The position numbers and the translations under genes are program-made. Shown piece by piece: positions 1-13,900 of a DNA stretch of 64,000 bases; within the stretch, counting starts at the first letter, position 1; every line of letters begins with the position of its first letter. Location of the stretch: the NCBI RefSeq assembly GCF_019399895.1, contig NC_091881.1:3598501-3662500 (forward strand), given 5' to 3'. The notes beneath the pieces are model-generated. The model did not search any database, was not told the origin of the DNA, and worked only from the letters and a program-made list of their open reading frames with translations. Source of the stretch: Cardiocondyla obscurior. Lineage: Eukaryota > Arthropoda > Insecta > Hymenoptera > Formicidae.

Positions 1-3000
1 GAGACTCATTCTAAGATTCTTCTGAGTTTTATCCGGATATTCTTTTTCACGTCGTCGACGAACGCCGAATGGCGCGTCGAAATTGCCTCCTTTGGAAGAC
101 TGGAAGACTTTCGGAAACAATGAACCGATGGGGTTCAATGGAGCCTGGCTTAAGGCACCTCGAACCGTTCTGAAGAGCGATTTCGATTAACCGTAAAAGC
201 ATTCGGTGTGCATACACACGTATTCACAAACCAGAAGCATACAAACTCACGCGTTCACGGTGGAAAGAAAGGGGGAGTGAGATGGGGGAGAAAGAGAGGA
301 AAAGTAAAAGAAAGAACGAATAAGAGAGGCGTATGCAGCAAGAAAATCTTCTCGTACTTGGCGATGAACTATATTATTTCCGGTAGAAAGCGCCTCTTGA
401 CTAAAGAGGTGGCGGATAGAAGCGGCTTCAAACACAGTCCTGTAATTGGTTCACTTAAAAGCGGATCGATACACAATTATAAAGTAATTGGAGTACCAAT
501 TAAAGCAACGATGATCCACCGTGCTGTTTTTTTTTCTCTCTTATCACGTTACATTTGTGTACGCAAAAAAAAGTTTAAGCGTCTAAGAAATCCCCCAGAC
601 ACCGCGATGGAATATTTTACGTAAGAGGATTGATTCAGAATATTTTAAGTTTAGAAAATTATTATGTTAAAGCATTTTCTTTCCTAAAAAAAAAAAATAA
701 AATAAATCGTGGAATATTTAAAATACCATGTAAAATACGTACGTCCGGCCGTAGTTTTTTTTATCAAACCGAAAAATTATTAAATGTAAAATAACGCGCG
801 CTCTGTAATATCTGTAGTGAAATGAAAACTAAAGAAATATAATATATTGTACGAATCCGCATTTAAAGCGCCATAAAGTTTTACGCGTTTAGATGTAAAA
901 TCAATGCTGACATATTAAATACATTTTTGCTCGAAGTGAAACCGTCACATCCAGCTGAAACGATGGAGTGGGGAAATTGATCGTGTTAATTGCACATTTA
1001 TATGAACAAGAAGCGAAGATTATCGATGCTGAAAACGTAGCCGGCGCAATTACTACTCGCAGGCAATCGTCTATCACTTATCAATACGCGGTGCACTTTC
1101 ATGCGCGGATTAATCGCTGTGCCCCTCAATCAATCACGACGCAGAGAACAGAGCCGGCTAATGTTATTCATGAAAGCGGCCGCGCCGGTAAATTTCCCGG
1201 GGATTTTCCGACGTCGATAGCTCTTTTAATTCGAGTTTGCAAACTCGCAACAAGTCGACGGCACCCGCCGGCCACGCTAAGCCGCTCCCGTCGAGTCGCG
1301 CAGACGGCTTGAGAGTTGAACCGGAAGTTGAGGGTAACGGAAGCGAGGGCGAGGTAAGGGATGAAATGAAAAGACAGGAGGGGGGTTGCAAGGGGGAAGC
1401 AGAGCGCGAGAGACGCGAAACGGACAAGAGGCGACGGCGGAAAATCCATTGGCGATTCGGTGGGACGGGGAGGATTTTTGCGAGTGTCCCTTTCATTGTC
1501 CTGCAGCCGAGCGGCGTTAAATAAGTAAGCGAGGGTGCTTGGAGAGAGGGGGCACGTTTTCGACCCCCGGGGCGGTCTCCGGCGCGGTGGTGCCGGTCGT
1601 TTCCTTTATTTTTCAGTTCGGGTACTGCAACTACGGATTGCATTATGCAGTCCGCACCAGACAAGCGACCGTGCGACGCGACGTCCCGCGAGACATCCCA
1701 ACGTGTTATCCCGGTACAATTTCACGTCACGGACCTACCAGACGCACAAAATTCCTTTCACGTAATGTCCTTGAAATTTTGAAAAATTTAATCGATGAAT
1801 TAGCATCCCGATGTTACGCAGAATGATATTCTAAATTCTATATTCGCGTCTAAATACACTTGATATACATATAAGTTATTTCTAATTAATCATTTTATGT
1901 ATCTTTTTTTGTTTCGCAAGATAAGTAGTACAAAAAATCAAATTTTTCTGTATATCACAGAGAATTAACACAGAAAAAGAACATCCGCCGACCGGGAAAG
2001 AGTCAACAAATTGCGGCGTAACAGTTAAATCTTTCGAATTCAAGAAGAAAAACGAGGGTAGGGGGACGATGAGTCCGGCCATCTCTCGCGAAACGGTCTC
2101 GCTCGCAAAACGCGGTGGAATATGACGTTCAAATTTCTCTCTAATTCCGGCGATGACGGCGGAACTATTTTAAAGAGGATTACGCGTAATTCCTGCTTCG
2201 GTAGGGCGTAGAATTCAGCGCGCGCGTGCGGGATCCCTTCCGCCTTTCGGCAAAGTGGGATGCATTATGCTGCAAGAATATTCGCGAGACTTTGAAATTC
2301 TCGCTGCTCTCGTAAATCTTTGTCGGACTGCAAGCGTACGAGAAGCTTAAATATTTAAGCTTAAATATTAAATATTTGTTAAAGAGCATTCTAATCGGGA
2401 ATAAAAAGAAAGATTACGATTCCAATTTGTAGGTAGAAACGATGTGAATTGTATAAAAGAGGTTTATTGTTTAAGTAAACTTCACTGTTTGTAAATGTTT
2501 TATGAAAATCTCCACGTAATAAGCATCTCGTACCGTGCGCGAAAAGGGAAATCAATTTTAATAACAAAAATATTTCTTTATTTCGTAAAAACGTTTTTTT
2601 TTCGTAACTAAACACGATTTACCGCCGCAAGGATTTGGTGAAATATAAAAAAAAAAAGAAAAAAAAGGAGAAATGTGTGAAATTTCAGGTGTAAATCTAA
2701 TTTATCCGCGTAGAATCGTCGGATTGAGACAGTCGGATTCCGAAACCAACTCGTGACGAGCACATCGAAGGGTAAAGCGCATCTCAAACGAGATTACATA
2801 TAAACGACGCGTGCCGAGGTGCTGCGGCACACAAAGTTCGAACGTAAAATCGTGCTCGACGACGCGAAGAAGTTTCACGCTAAAGGCACGACGGTAGTCC
2901 TTTCAAATTGGCCAAAGTGAACGACGCTCTTGGGATCCACGGCGCTTCAAAATAAAAAGAGTTGGGGAATTCACCGCAGAAATCGGGCCATTCGGGTGAT

Positions 3001-4769
3001 CCACGTCTCTCAAGAGTCCCCGTCAAAGATCGAAAAATATTTACGAGGGCGGGGGGGAAAAAAATGTTATTTTCCTGGAAAATTTCGAGAGATTGAAAAT
3101 CACTTCTGTTTGCAAGAACGTTGTTTTGCTTATATGAATCGTCGAGCTTTCAATTTCCTGTTGATCTTTGCCGTGAGTTACCGGAAGTATTCGAACCGTG
3201 TGTTATTTAATCGTTCTCATTTCGCCCAATGCAGCTCAACTGTTTGCCGCGGGGGAATGTAAAAAGACCGATGGCAGTCTCCGGTGCGAAAAGTGTTTCC
3301 GAGAGCTTTTTAATGACTCGCATTCGACCAGGTCTAATTATTTGCGGGGCCTGCAGGTTATCCTGGGCGTTAAAGCTGAACGTGACCGGACTACGGGACT
3401 CTGCCTTTCACACGACGAGTTACGCGATTTCGCGAAATTTCACGAAGTCCTCATCTGCTTTCGCGATTGAATCTATTCGTTTTAGTTGACGAGTTTCTTT
3501 ACGAACTTTCATCAAGAAATATTCCGCGTCCCATGATCTTTATTAGTGACAGCGTCTAACGTATAAAATTTTAAAGTTTATATGAAATTGGAAATGTATC
3601 TATCATTTTATCAAAAGAATTAATTTGTCTTTTTTTTTTCTAAAGCGTATTTATTAAATCATTAAAAGCGAAAGCGTTTCGCTGGAATAAAATGAGTTTT
3701 TTGACTTGCATCAATTCTCTTTTTGGCGAGGTTTAATTCTTCGTTACCGCGAAACAGCCGAGCTCGTGTCACTTTCGCGACAAATGGTACCAATTCGAAA
3801 ATTACTCGTAAATGCCATTAGTATGTATTACACGCGCGCATTGCGTCAGTTTATCGCGGGCTGTAGAAAAGACAGACCGCATTATTTTTCAGCCCGCGTA
3901 TCGGCTGCACGAATATAAATCGATGCGAAATTACTGCAAATAACGAATGCGGGGCCTCGGTCGCCGGTACTGCCGGTTAACTGGCCGGCAGCACGAGGCA
4001 CTTTGCATAATATTTGGATCGCGTAACGAGACTGAATAAACTTCGCGTCGGAGGGTCGACCCGGTGATATTCCCCGTACCACAATTGCACCTCGCCGATG
4101 GCGACATCGTCGAGCGTTGTCTCGGAGTGCTATATTCTCGAAAACACCCTCGAGCGATCAGTATTTTCTTTTTATTTTATTTTATTTTTTTTTTTTAATT
4201 GAACTTGAAAGAAATAAAATTATTTTAGCGAAACCAATTCTTGCACAAAACTGACTTACATTTTTGTTTATCTGCGTTTTATAAAAAGGCATTGTACATG
4301 CGTGTCATATGCACACGAATAATATTTTTGTATAAACGATAAATAAAAAAAATATTTCTACGATTTTATAAGAAAATGTCTAAATATATTTACGTTTCTA
4401 TCCTTTTACAAGTGTTTTAATTTGATGTCCTTCAAGTGCGATTAAAATTAAGTAGCAGTTTTAGATTTTCTTCCGATTTTTTGGAAGAAATAAATTTGTC
4501 GAATATAAAATTAATAGATACGGGATTTATGACGGTAACCGGAAGAAGCATCTCTTTAAAGATTGCGCATGTACTTACCTTTCGCGAGGTCTCCTTCTAA
4601 AGGTGTAATTTATCGATCATCCGAGTTTTCTCCCATCCGCAAAACTTACACTAAAGTTGTCGTGCCTGTTTATGCAAAGCAGCCCGGGAAACTGATCCTA
4701 TATTCCGCATATACAGTAGCACTTTAGGCACTAAGTCTTTCCAAGCGAGGGAGAAAGAATGTAAGTCAC
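1..4769. other. Intergenic, no gene recognised
   Basis: Mixed AT-rich and CpG-rich DNA with poly(A/T) tracts. Around 2930-3490 two overlapping plus-strand frames stay open. One reads GECKKTDGSLRCEKCFREL, and an upstream ATG gives MNRRAFNFLLIFA just before a GTGAGT donor, but the phases do not join them into one protein. The palindromic AAGCTTAAATATTTAAGCTT lies near 2343-2362. Confidence 0.6.
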
Positions 4770-4860
4770 CTAGGTTGGCAATGAATTTCAAGTCTACGCC
4801 GTTGCGTAATGTCGGTGTACGTCACCACAGTAACTCGTTGCATCTCTTCGAGCAAGTAAC
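4770..4860 (-). other. Weak candidate exon
   Basis: On the minus strand a good acceptor (AATTATTTTTCAG, with a T-rich tract further upstream) opens a 91-nt segment ending CCTAG|GTGACTTAC, a mediocre donor. One frame reads YLLEEMQRVTVVTYTDITQR and continues to a TGA right after the donor position. A stronger donor (CGAAAG|GTAAGTACATG, GT at 4578-4577) lies on the same strand 190 nt on. There is no homology I can name. It could be part of a non-coding transcript or chance. Confidence 0.2.
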
Positions 4861-7800
4861 CTGAAAAATAATTTATAGCAGTTAAAAAAAAATTGCGTAC
4901 AAAATATACTGCTTTTCGGGCATTTTTACTTATGACTAAAATTTAATACATAAAATCAAACGTTACAAAACGAGCATTTACACGCATTTACTTTAACTTC
5001 TTCCTCAATGTGTTACAAATAACAATTCAGAGGAGATCGCGTTTCGTGAGTGTCGATCAAAAAGCACTCGATGAAAAGATCAGTTACCGAGAAATTATAG
5101 TACGTAAGAACGAAAATCTTAACGAAAATCAATGGGTATTACTCGAACTCAACAATTATTTAAGCAGCGTATCAAATATCCTCTGAAAAATGTTCGCATA
5201 TCTTTTCCGTTATAGATTATCTCGATTTTGGATTCGCGATTAAACTGAGCGCAAGAGAGTTTTTACTCGATATAAAATAAATGAGGGATTGTTTGGGAAT
5301 GTAGTAAAAGTAATACGGTACGAGTGTTTAGCTTCATTCTCCTGCAGAGACTGTAAATTTTCGCAGAGGCTGTTCGTTCCAAGGAAACGAGAAGAGTAGT
5401 ACTTACGAAATAACGGAAAGAACCTGTTCAATGATACGTAAAGTTATGATCAAGCGGAAAACTCCGAAACGAAGAAAGTTTTTAAATCGAACGCGGCGTA
5501 GTCCACGCCAGTCCGTTGCTTCCACAGTAATAGTTTTCAAAACTAATCGGAAAATATGGTTATGTCATATCTAAAGAGAGTCGCGGTAAATATTAGAACG
5601 CTTCTAAGATTAAACTTGATGAATTGGATCAATAGATTTTTCATTTAAAACTTCTTTTTCTAAAAAAAAAAATTTTTATCGAGTATTTAAATTATTATTA
5701 ATTTGTCTTATTATTTATTATAAATATAAAATATTTCTCTCCTCGCGTCTTTCGTATAGAGATATAATGAATCACTCGTCCTCCATTATACATAGATTAA
5801 TAACCTTTTAATCCTCCCAAAATCCCATGTGACCTTTCAAGAAACAGACGCTTATTATGTTAGTAACGCGAAATCGCCCTATCGCTCATATAGACGAACA
5901 AGATCCCAAGGCGGTAGATCCGAGGCGTCAATTATCGTGACAGTCGGAGAAATCGTTATTGCGGCAATCAGAGTGTAGCGGCACACCTCGCGATTCATCG
6001 TAAATCGCATCCGTCACTGATTAGCTTGCTCGATCAGCGGGGAAGAAAAACGCGGCTTCATAATGCGGGCGACGTGGATTGACCGTTCGAGTTCTACCGT
6101 CGATGGGACAAAAACTATGTTTTAATTTCATGAAACCATGCAAAGACGTTTGTTACACTATTGTCCTCCTTTTTATTCTTTCAGTGCCGTTGAAAAATCG
6201 AGAAGCTGTTTTAGAGACTCGCTAATTTTACTCAGGCTTGTACAATTTGTTTTTTTTATTCAATACCTTAATAGAGATTCTATGAATCCTCGCGATCAAT
6301 GCGAGTCAAATCTTTGTGAAATAACGAGGCAGTGCAATGCGTTCAATTAAATTGGCAAAATTCGTCAAATAGGATTTCTCGCTTAATAAAACGCATCAAT
6401 GGAAACTCTTGCAGCTGAACCGAACAAATGAGCCCTGTGTCTCTTTGATAGGAGCGCGAAATTTATTTTCCATGCACTATCGATTATTATGAGTATACGG
6501 CTGGTAAATATTGGCCGTTATATTAAGTGAATTTGATAGACCGGGTTGACCGAATACTCGCACCCGTTAATCTTAATTAGAAAACAAATACGGGCAATAC
6601 GAATAATACATACATCGGTAGAAAGCCACGCGTGTGCGTAGGTTGATCGATTAAAATAATATTACATTATATTTTTCGTAATAACACCGGTGCGACACGA
6701 TGCAATCAAGGATAATACACGTCACTGTATCATTCACTATACTAATTAATTAGAGGCGGTAAAGTTTTAATTGCTTTCAAAAATAATATCGTGGTTAGAT
6801 CAACGCAGCTACGTCTACTCCGCTGTTGTATATCGGTTAAGTCAATCGCATGCTTTTTTTTAATATAAGCACTTTGGATGGGAAATACACATTATAAGCA
6901 GTCAAAATTAAATATATAATAAATTAAAAATTTAAAATATAATATATTATACGCGGATAGTGCGGTAATAAAATACAAAGTAAAATAATGTATATAAAAA
7001 AAAATTTAATTTGATATTGTTACAGCTCAGCACTTCTTTGGATTTTTATTTAAGCGAAACAAGAGTTTTGCTTTCGATAAAAATTCGAAAGAGATGTTGT
7101 GCCGCACGCCGATATGAGTAATTAAAATTAAAAGAATAATTAAAACCGCGCGGGCAATAAATCTGAAATAAATTGGAGTGTCCTGAATACGTGGCCGTCT
7201 AATTTCTCGCGCATTAACTTCGTTGTTAGGTTTGTTCTAGTGCAGACATAAATTTCATGCATATATTGCGGAGCACACGTTTTCACTCGGATGGAAAATA
7301 TCTGTTTATTGCAATTAAAAATAAAATTTTATATATATTAAAGTAATACCGATATTAAATATTAAATTCTACGCCGTAATCCTCAGTTGGTTACGTCTCG
7401 AGAATAAGACATAATAAAAATCAAAACTCGATTCTCTTCATCGACGAGGGACGGATTTCTGTCGTTCGTGCGTTTCCGGTGCAGAATTGACGGCGCCAGT
7501 CTCAGACGGCATCCACCGCATCGGAGTCTACGCCGAAACGAGATAAGGATAACTTACTGTCGCGAGGGGCTAGCTTATGCTTTCACACTGAGAATGCTTT
7601 TATATACGTCATTCCTTGTCGCGACGAACTACCGAACATCGCGGGGTACGAGTGCCGTTCTCTCGATCGACGTAAGCGTCGTTCACAAAGGGCGAAATCG
7701 TCTCTAGAGATGAATCTTCGCATAAGCAAGACGAACCGTCGTAAAGAAGTCTGGCGCCGTCACGAAATCAGTTAAGGAAGGAGTTATTTACCACTCGGAA

Positions 7801-10800
7801 AAGAATGAATGAAGCCGAGACTCAAATGTGCGCGCGTTCCCGAGAAAAATAAAGAAAACGGTGAAATCGAGTTCCTATATGACGTATACGTACAACAGAA
7901 TTGCACGACGTATGAGAAAAAAAAAAAAAAAGAGAAAGGATAAATATAAAAAAAAGTTACATTCAAAGAATGTCTAAATTAGACTCAATACTTTAAATTG
8001 ACTTGTATACATTCATTATCGCCTTTTCCGCAGGAAAGAAATTAAACGTCAAATGTCCTGACTTTTTCTGAAATACGAGCCATCAATATTTATGCGCTAT
8101 ATCGATCTTAGAATCGCGATCGGGAAAATGTTTCTACGATACGCGCCCGACGTCATCGAATAGTGTCAACGATACGATATGACATACCTATTTTGTCGGT
8201 CCTGAGCCTTCGCTGAGCTTAAAAAATGCAACGTTGCGCGACGGCCCCGCATATACTCCGAAATTGTTTAAAGAAATATTATAAATGTGTGTCTTTACTT
8301 CGAGTGCATTTTATTCAGCGCACGTCAGAAATATAAAAGAGAAACGGTGCCGTAATATTATCGTGGATATATTCGAAAATTGAAAAACCACGGAAAGACG
8401 AGCTCGCGCTTTTATAGTAGCACCAAGAGAGAATAAATGAAACGAATGAATCGCGGTAGAAAAGAGGTGAGCGGTTTAAAAAAGTTCTCCACAGCGTTCC
8501 GTACGTAGCGGGGTACGAATGACTTCCTGCCGCTAGATTTGAAATAATTATCGCCTTTCTGAAAGACGATATGAATGTCGATTGTCGGAAGGTAAAACGA
8601 GACCGATTCTCGTTTGACGGAAAAATGAATTCGAGCAAGCCGAGATGTGCGCGCTACGAGTGTTTTATTTAATCTTCGCAAAGACGTACGCTACAAAGGG
8701 TGGCGATCCCATCATCGTCGTCACTGTACGAAATGACCTTCTCGACGGAAATTAAAAAGGCGCTTCTCTCACCGTACCTCCATATCTATCTTTCAGCGTT
8801 TCACGTATCTCTTGCAGGGTGAATCGCAGCTGCGAGCGCCGCGAAACGAAAGCTTTATCGAACAAGGCATCCCCGCGAATTTTATACGAAATACACGCTG
8901 ATGCACGGTGACTTTTATCAATTGTGATTTTTCCATTTTGCTCCTCGCGAAAGAAAAGAAAAAGAGAAAAGAAAAAAAAGTGCAAGCAATTAATTTCCTA
9001 ACCTGATTGCAGGGTATACATATAAATTAATTTAATAGCCAAAGATATTATTAATTGAATAAATTAATTTCGACAATCGAAAAGATATAAATCTTTGCTT
9101 ATACTTTCTCGGAGGTGATAATAACGAAAGATGAAGGATATTGTCTTTTATTAAAAAAGATATTTTGTATTTAACGTACGCAGATCATTGGATACATGAA
9201 TTTTTCTTTTTTCTCTCTCTCTCTCTCTCTCTTTCTTTCTCTTTCTGTTCGGAACATGAACAGCAGTAAATGGAATGGGAAGACCGTTAATTTCGGCACA
9301 GAGATGCTTTTTTAAGGCACATGAACGAACGCCCACTGGAATAAAGTAATTCCGGACGCGCAAGACGACGGGGCGGGAGTCACGCGAACGCTCTTGCAAG
9401 CGGGTAGAGGGGCTCTTAACGGGTGGCACGGAAGAAGAGAGATGGAGTTTTATATCCCGCGGTATTAAAGCACCCCGAAGGCAATCAAAAGCCTTATACA
9501 CGACTGCGATATTACCGCGTCTGTAATTCCCGCATGCGGATAAAAAGCCCCGCGCGCGGCTGTTACGAGCGTCGACTTTATTATTTTAAATGTTTCACGG
9601 CAAACATCTCGATATCGTCACTGCCGCGACTGTCGGGATACTTCGATCCGCGAGCGACGACTTCGATACGAATGATAAGCGGCGAAATAACATCCGCTAT
9701 ACGTGTCACATGCATACAATCTACGTGGAAAATTATCTAAAAAGGTATCGAAAACTTTTCTGCCCGAAACATGATCCTAATTTTTTTAATTTTTTTTTTT
9801 TAACTAATTCATGTTTGAAATATTTAAAAAAGCGGCTTCAACAACTGGAATAATCATAATCATTCATGCGTATAAATTTATTGCAAACGATTTACCGCGC
9901 ATAAAGTGCAAAGGGTATTGGATTAAAATTAACAGGGAGGTTCGGCGATAATTAATACATCCAAATAGCTCCGCAATTATCTTTACGGAAGCGTGTTAAA
10001 AAAAATCGATCAACGTCGTGCGATCGCAGTTGTAATCGCGCGAAAAAATAATTTTAATAAAGTGTAATGGATCGAGATTAATAAAGAACGTAATTAATAT
10101 ACGAGGCGCAACGCCAGAATAATCTCTGTGTGAGGTATTAAAAAATCATTTATCACTTGATCAAAAGTTTCGCCACGCGACGACTGAAAAGCGTATAAAA
10201 ATTTACCGCGCGTACGTCTATATATAAACGTAATACGTATTACATGCATGCAATTTTGCATATTCTAGATATTACATTGCCATTATGACCCTTGCGCCAC
10301 GAAGAAGGGCGATCACCTTTACTTGACACGAACGTTACTTATTACGGTTAAAAAAAAAAAAAAAAAGAAAAAGAAAAAGAATTAATCCTTCACGTCTCAT
10401 TTATCAAACAAATTTAAAGCGCTCGGTGTATTCTCAAGCTCAGCAAAGAATCTGATATTATCGTAAGCAGTATTCAAAGTTGGACTTTAAAGAAGTAATT
10501 CCATATAACGTGCGTAATCACGCAATCGCGACAAGAATTCTTCATAAATATTATAACCACATTTTGCCATTAGCTCTCTTCCTTTCTCTCTCTCGTAACT
10601 CTCTTTATGAAAATATTTCCCTTCCTTCGTTCATCAGGAAACCCCGGAGTATCGCGCCGCTCGCGAGCGAGGTAAGAGAAATACGTTTTTCCGATTTTCT
10701 CGCTATTGCCATCGACCGTTCGTATATTTCCTACCTTTCTCTTCCTCCTTTTCTCTTAACAGCTAACTTCAATATTCATGAGAATATAAATATAAATAAA

Positions 10801-10910
10801 AATATAAATATCGATACATATGAATATAAGCGCGATGCATAAATATTCATGGGACCGAATATTACAACCGAATAGAGACCCAGCGTAAGGCGGAATACAT
10901 GGAACGGCAA
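4861..10910. other. Intergenic, no gene recognised
   Basis: AT-rich DNA with scattered CpG, poly(A/T) runs and the (CT)n tract at 9.2 kb. The sequence at 6.4-7.4 kb is especially AT-rich. I see no domain, RNA gene or element that I can name. Confidence 0.6.
9206..9246. repeat. (CT)n microsatellite
   Basis: A run of CT dinucleotides followed by CTTT units. Confidence 0.9.
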
Positions 10911-10955
10911 GGGGGCGGCCGGGGGAAGAGGGAAGGGGGGAGAAAGGGAAAGGAG
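10911..10955 (+). other. G-rich purine tract, quadruplex candidate
   Basis: It contains G5, G5, G3 and G6 runs separated by short loops (CGGCC, AAGA, AA). The plus strand could form a G-quadruplex. Confidence 0.55.
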
Positions 10956-13900
10956 CAGAAGCTGCGCGTTGAAACTATACCAGGCAGCCTCAAAGGGGCG
11001 CCCTTCAATTCGCCGTCGTTATCGACAACGTAGTCGCAGCTATAAACGGCGCCGTAAGCTATCTCGCCGGTAGCTACGCGGTTGCATGCAGCTGCACGCG
11101 TCTACGTAGCCCTACCGACGAAAACCAGGAACTCTCTCCCGACCAACCGAAATTGCTCGCTAATGTCATAATTATATATATTGCGGCGGTTGTGCCTGGA
11201 AGACGAGAAGTACCGCGATGCCGCCATTGTTCGCCCTTTGAAGGGCCCGGTTAATTTATTCGTAAGTAGCACAGCGCGAGCTAAACGGCCGTATAGGATG
11301 TATAACGGAATCGAGCTCGGTTGCTAATGGCAATATTGTCGGGTGCGCGGAGAGCATACACGCTCGCGGTGGATGGATTTCGTAATGGTGAATGCACGCC
11401 GATGCGGACAGCTCTGCTTTACAATCGGGACATATCTTTTGAAGCATGCACGCCGTTCGTGAATGAATGATCCTGTAGCGTATACACACAGTCGCCAACA
11501 CATACCGATTGAAGAGCCGGGCGTTTCAATCGTTCAGCCCTTCAATTTGCACCTGAGCGTCTACTGTGCCCAACGTACCTGCCCGTTCTTCGTTGGCTAA
11601 CTTCGACCCTTGAGACTACTCGGGCAAAGACGTCTTGTGACAGCTCGTAAATGAGGTCAAGCAAGTTGGCGACGAGGGCAAAGGGTAGTTTGAAACACTC
11701 TAACTCATTATGAGGGGAAAGTTAAATTTGTTGGAAAAGTAGCGGTAGTGTGTTAGATACTTGAAATATATTAGTCGCTTTATACCTTTATTAGATATAA
11801 TTAATATATTACTTAAAACATAACGCATAGAATATTTGTTTCAAAATTAAATTATCAAAATATTTTACAATTGAAAAGGCTCTAGCGTTACCGAAGAAAT
11901 TTCCACAAGCCGGTTAAAGAATATAACAGATATAAATATAATTAATTTTAAGCTTATAGAAATTATTTATATTAACGTGCACCTCGCCGTCTAAAATCCA
12001 AGTACGCTTTATAATTACTATACGCCCGGCAATTAATGCACGTACGCACAAATACGCGCGCGCTGGCACGTGCGTGTGCTCGAGTAACATTCCCATTATG
12101 CAGGCTCAAGTCAGTCACCTCAATCGATGAGACTATGAGATTTCAAACGACAAGATTTATGCCCCCGGTACGCGCACGAAGGAAAAGGTTTTTATGATTT
12201 TCTTTTTCACGCGCACGCAATAGTTTAATTGGCCCTCGCGCGATCTAACACGCTTATCCGAGGCCCTTAATTGCACTCGCTACTCGACTACTCGTTGGTA
12301 ATAAGAACGTGTCGAAAGTTTTGCGCGACGTGTGCGATAACATTTACGGAAAGAGATCCAGTAATATTAATACTTTTAGTTATCTCCTGGGGAAGTTTTT
12401 TAAATTTCCAGCGCATAAAACTCGCGTCGAACAGGGAAAGTAGAATTACCTTCGACGAAATATTGTGCCGTGAGGGAGAACCCTCGGGTTCTGTAATTTC
12501 ATTTTCGCATTCGTCGCTAGAGAAGCCGCATAGGTTTATTAATTTCATATTTCTGTGACACTGCAAGATCTACGCTTAATAAAATTTTTGGGAAATACAT
12601 ATATTCTTAAAGTAGCTCGGAAAAATTTCAGATTCCGCTTCTCTCGCTTACGAAATTTTTATTGCTTTCTGGAGGAACGAGTGAGAGGGGAACCCTTTTC
12701 GCTAAACGTGCGGGTTTCGTAACTTCACAGAGGCAGTCAGCGCGCCTTCTTAGGGCGGTGGAATCGGTTAATTACATTTTCTGCGGGGCCACGTCTAGAC
12801 GGAATGCAATTTCGATTCGCCGGTTCCGGCAACCACAGCGATCAGCCACCTTAAAACAATGGCCGATTTTCGAACGGAGCGTAACACCGAAGCTAGCTGG
12901 CGGTAGGTATCTCTCTCACGCCATTTCAGACGCGCTCAGCAAATTGCGTAAAATACAAAAGAGACAGTAACAGCGGGCAGTATAGTTTTCCGAGAGGCGT
13001 TGGCGCGGGAACTAACGCTAAAATTTCAGGCGCTTTGAAAAGAACGCATTCAATGAAAATTTATAACTCGTACGTACCAAGATATTTCGTACTTTTAAAT
13101 ATGAAATTAACGTTATCGAAGCAAAAAGTATTTCTTGAAGATCGGACGTGCCCGAGACGAACCCGAGTATTTGTATAACGCTTGATAACTCGCCATAAGG
13201 ATCTCTTGTTTTATTATCTCGCTCGTTTTCTTTACTTTTCGCGACGATTCGCCTATAACTAATGCCAAAAACGCGTCCTCCGGGTAGCGTCAAAGAAATC
13301 GTTCGGCGATAGCGTTGCTACACGGTGTGTGGGCACAACGGCACGGCGGACCTCCATCGTGGGGCCCAGGCCCCTAAAAGAAAGGGAGAACGAGGGGGCG
13401 GCCTCACACGGGGCTTCGACCGGCGTGAGTCTCGACGCGAGGAGGTCTCAATCTTACAGGATATGCCGCGAGGCTCGATGTGTACACATACATGCGTACA
13501 TACAGGGTGGTCCGGTCGACTTTCCCACCCGAAATAACTTGCGCATTTAATTCGAAGAGGTGACTGAATTAAGTCCAATAAAAGCTGCGGTCAACATAAC
13601 CCCATGACGGAATCGAATGTATATTTATTTCGTTTATCAAAAATTCTTATCAAGATAAATAATTTATTAAATAAACGATCGAATATAAAGATAATTTTGA
13701 AACAATCGCGATAGGTTTTAATCTTCCTTACTCTTTAGGCGCACGTTTTTGTTTATCGAGTCGAATTAGGTAATGACAATCGAATTAAATTTTAATAAAC
13801 GAGACTATAAAACGTAATGGTAGGACAATCGTAAAGGGTTTACCCTATAGATTCACATATTTTACATGGGTATGTACATGGATATACGATGTCGGAAGAA

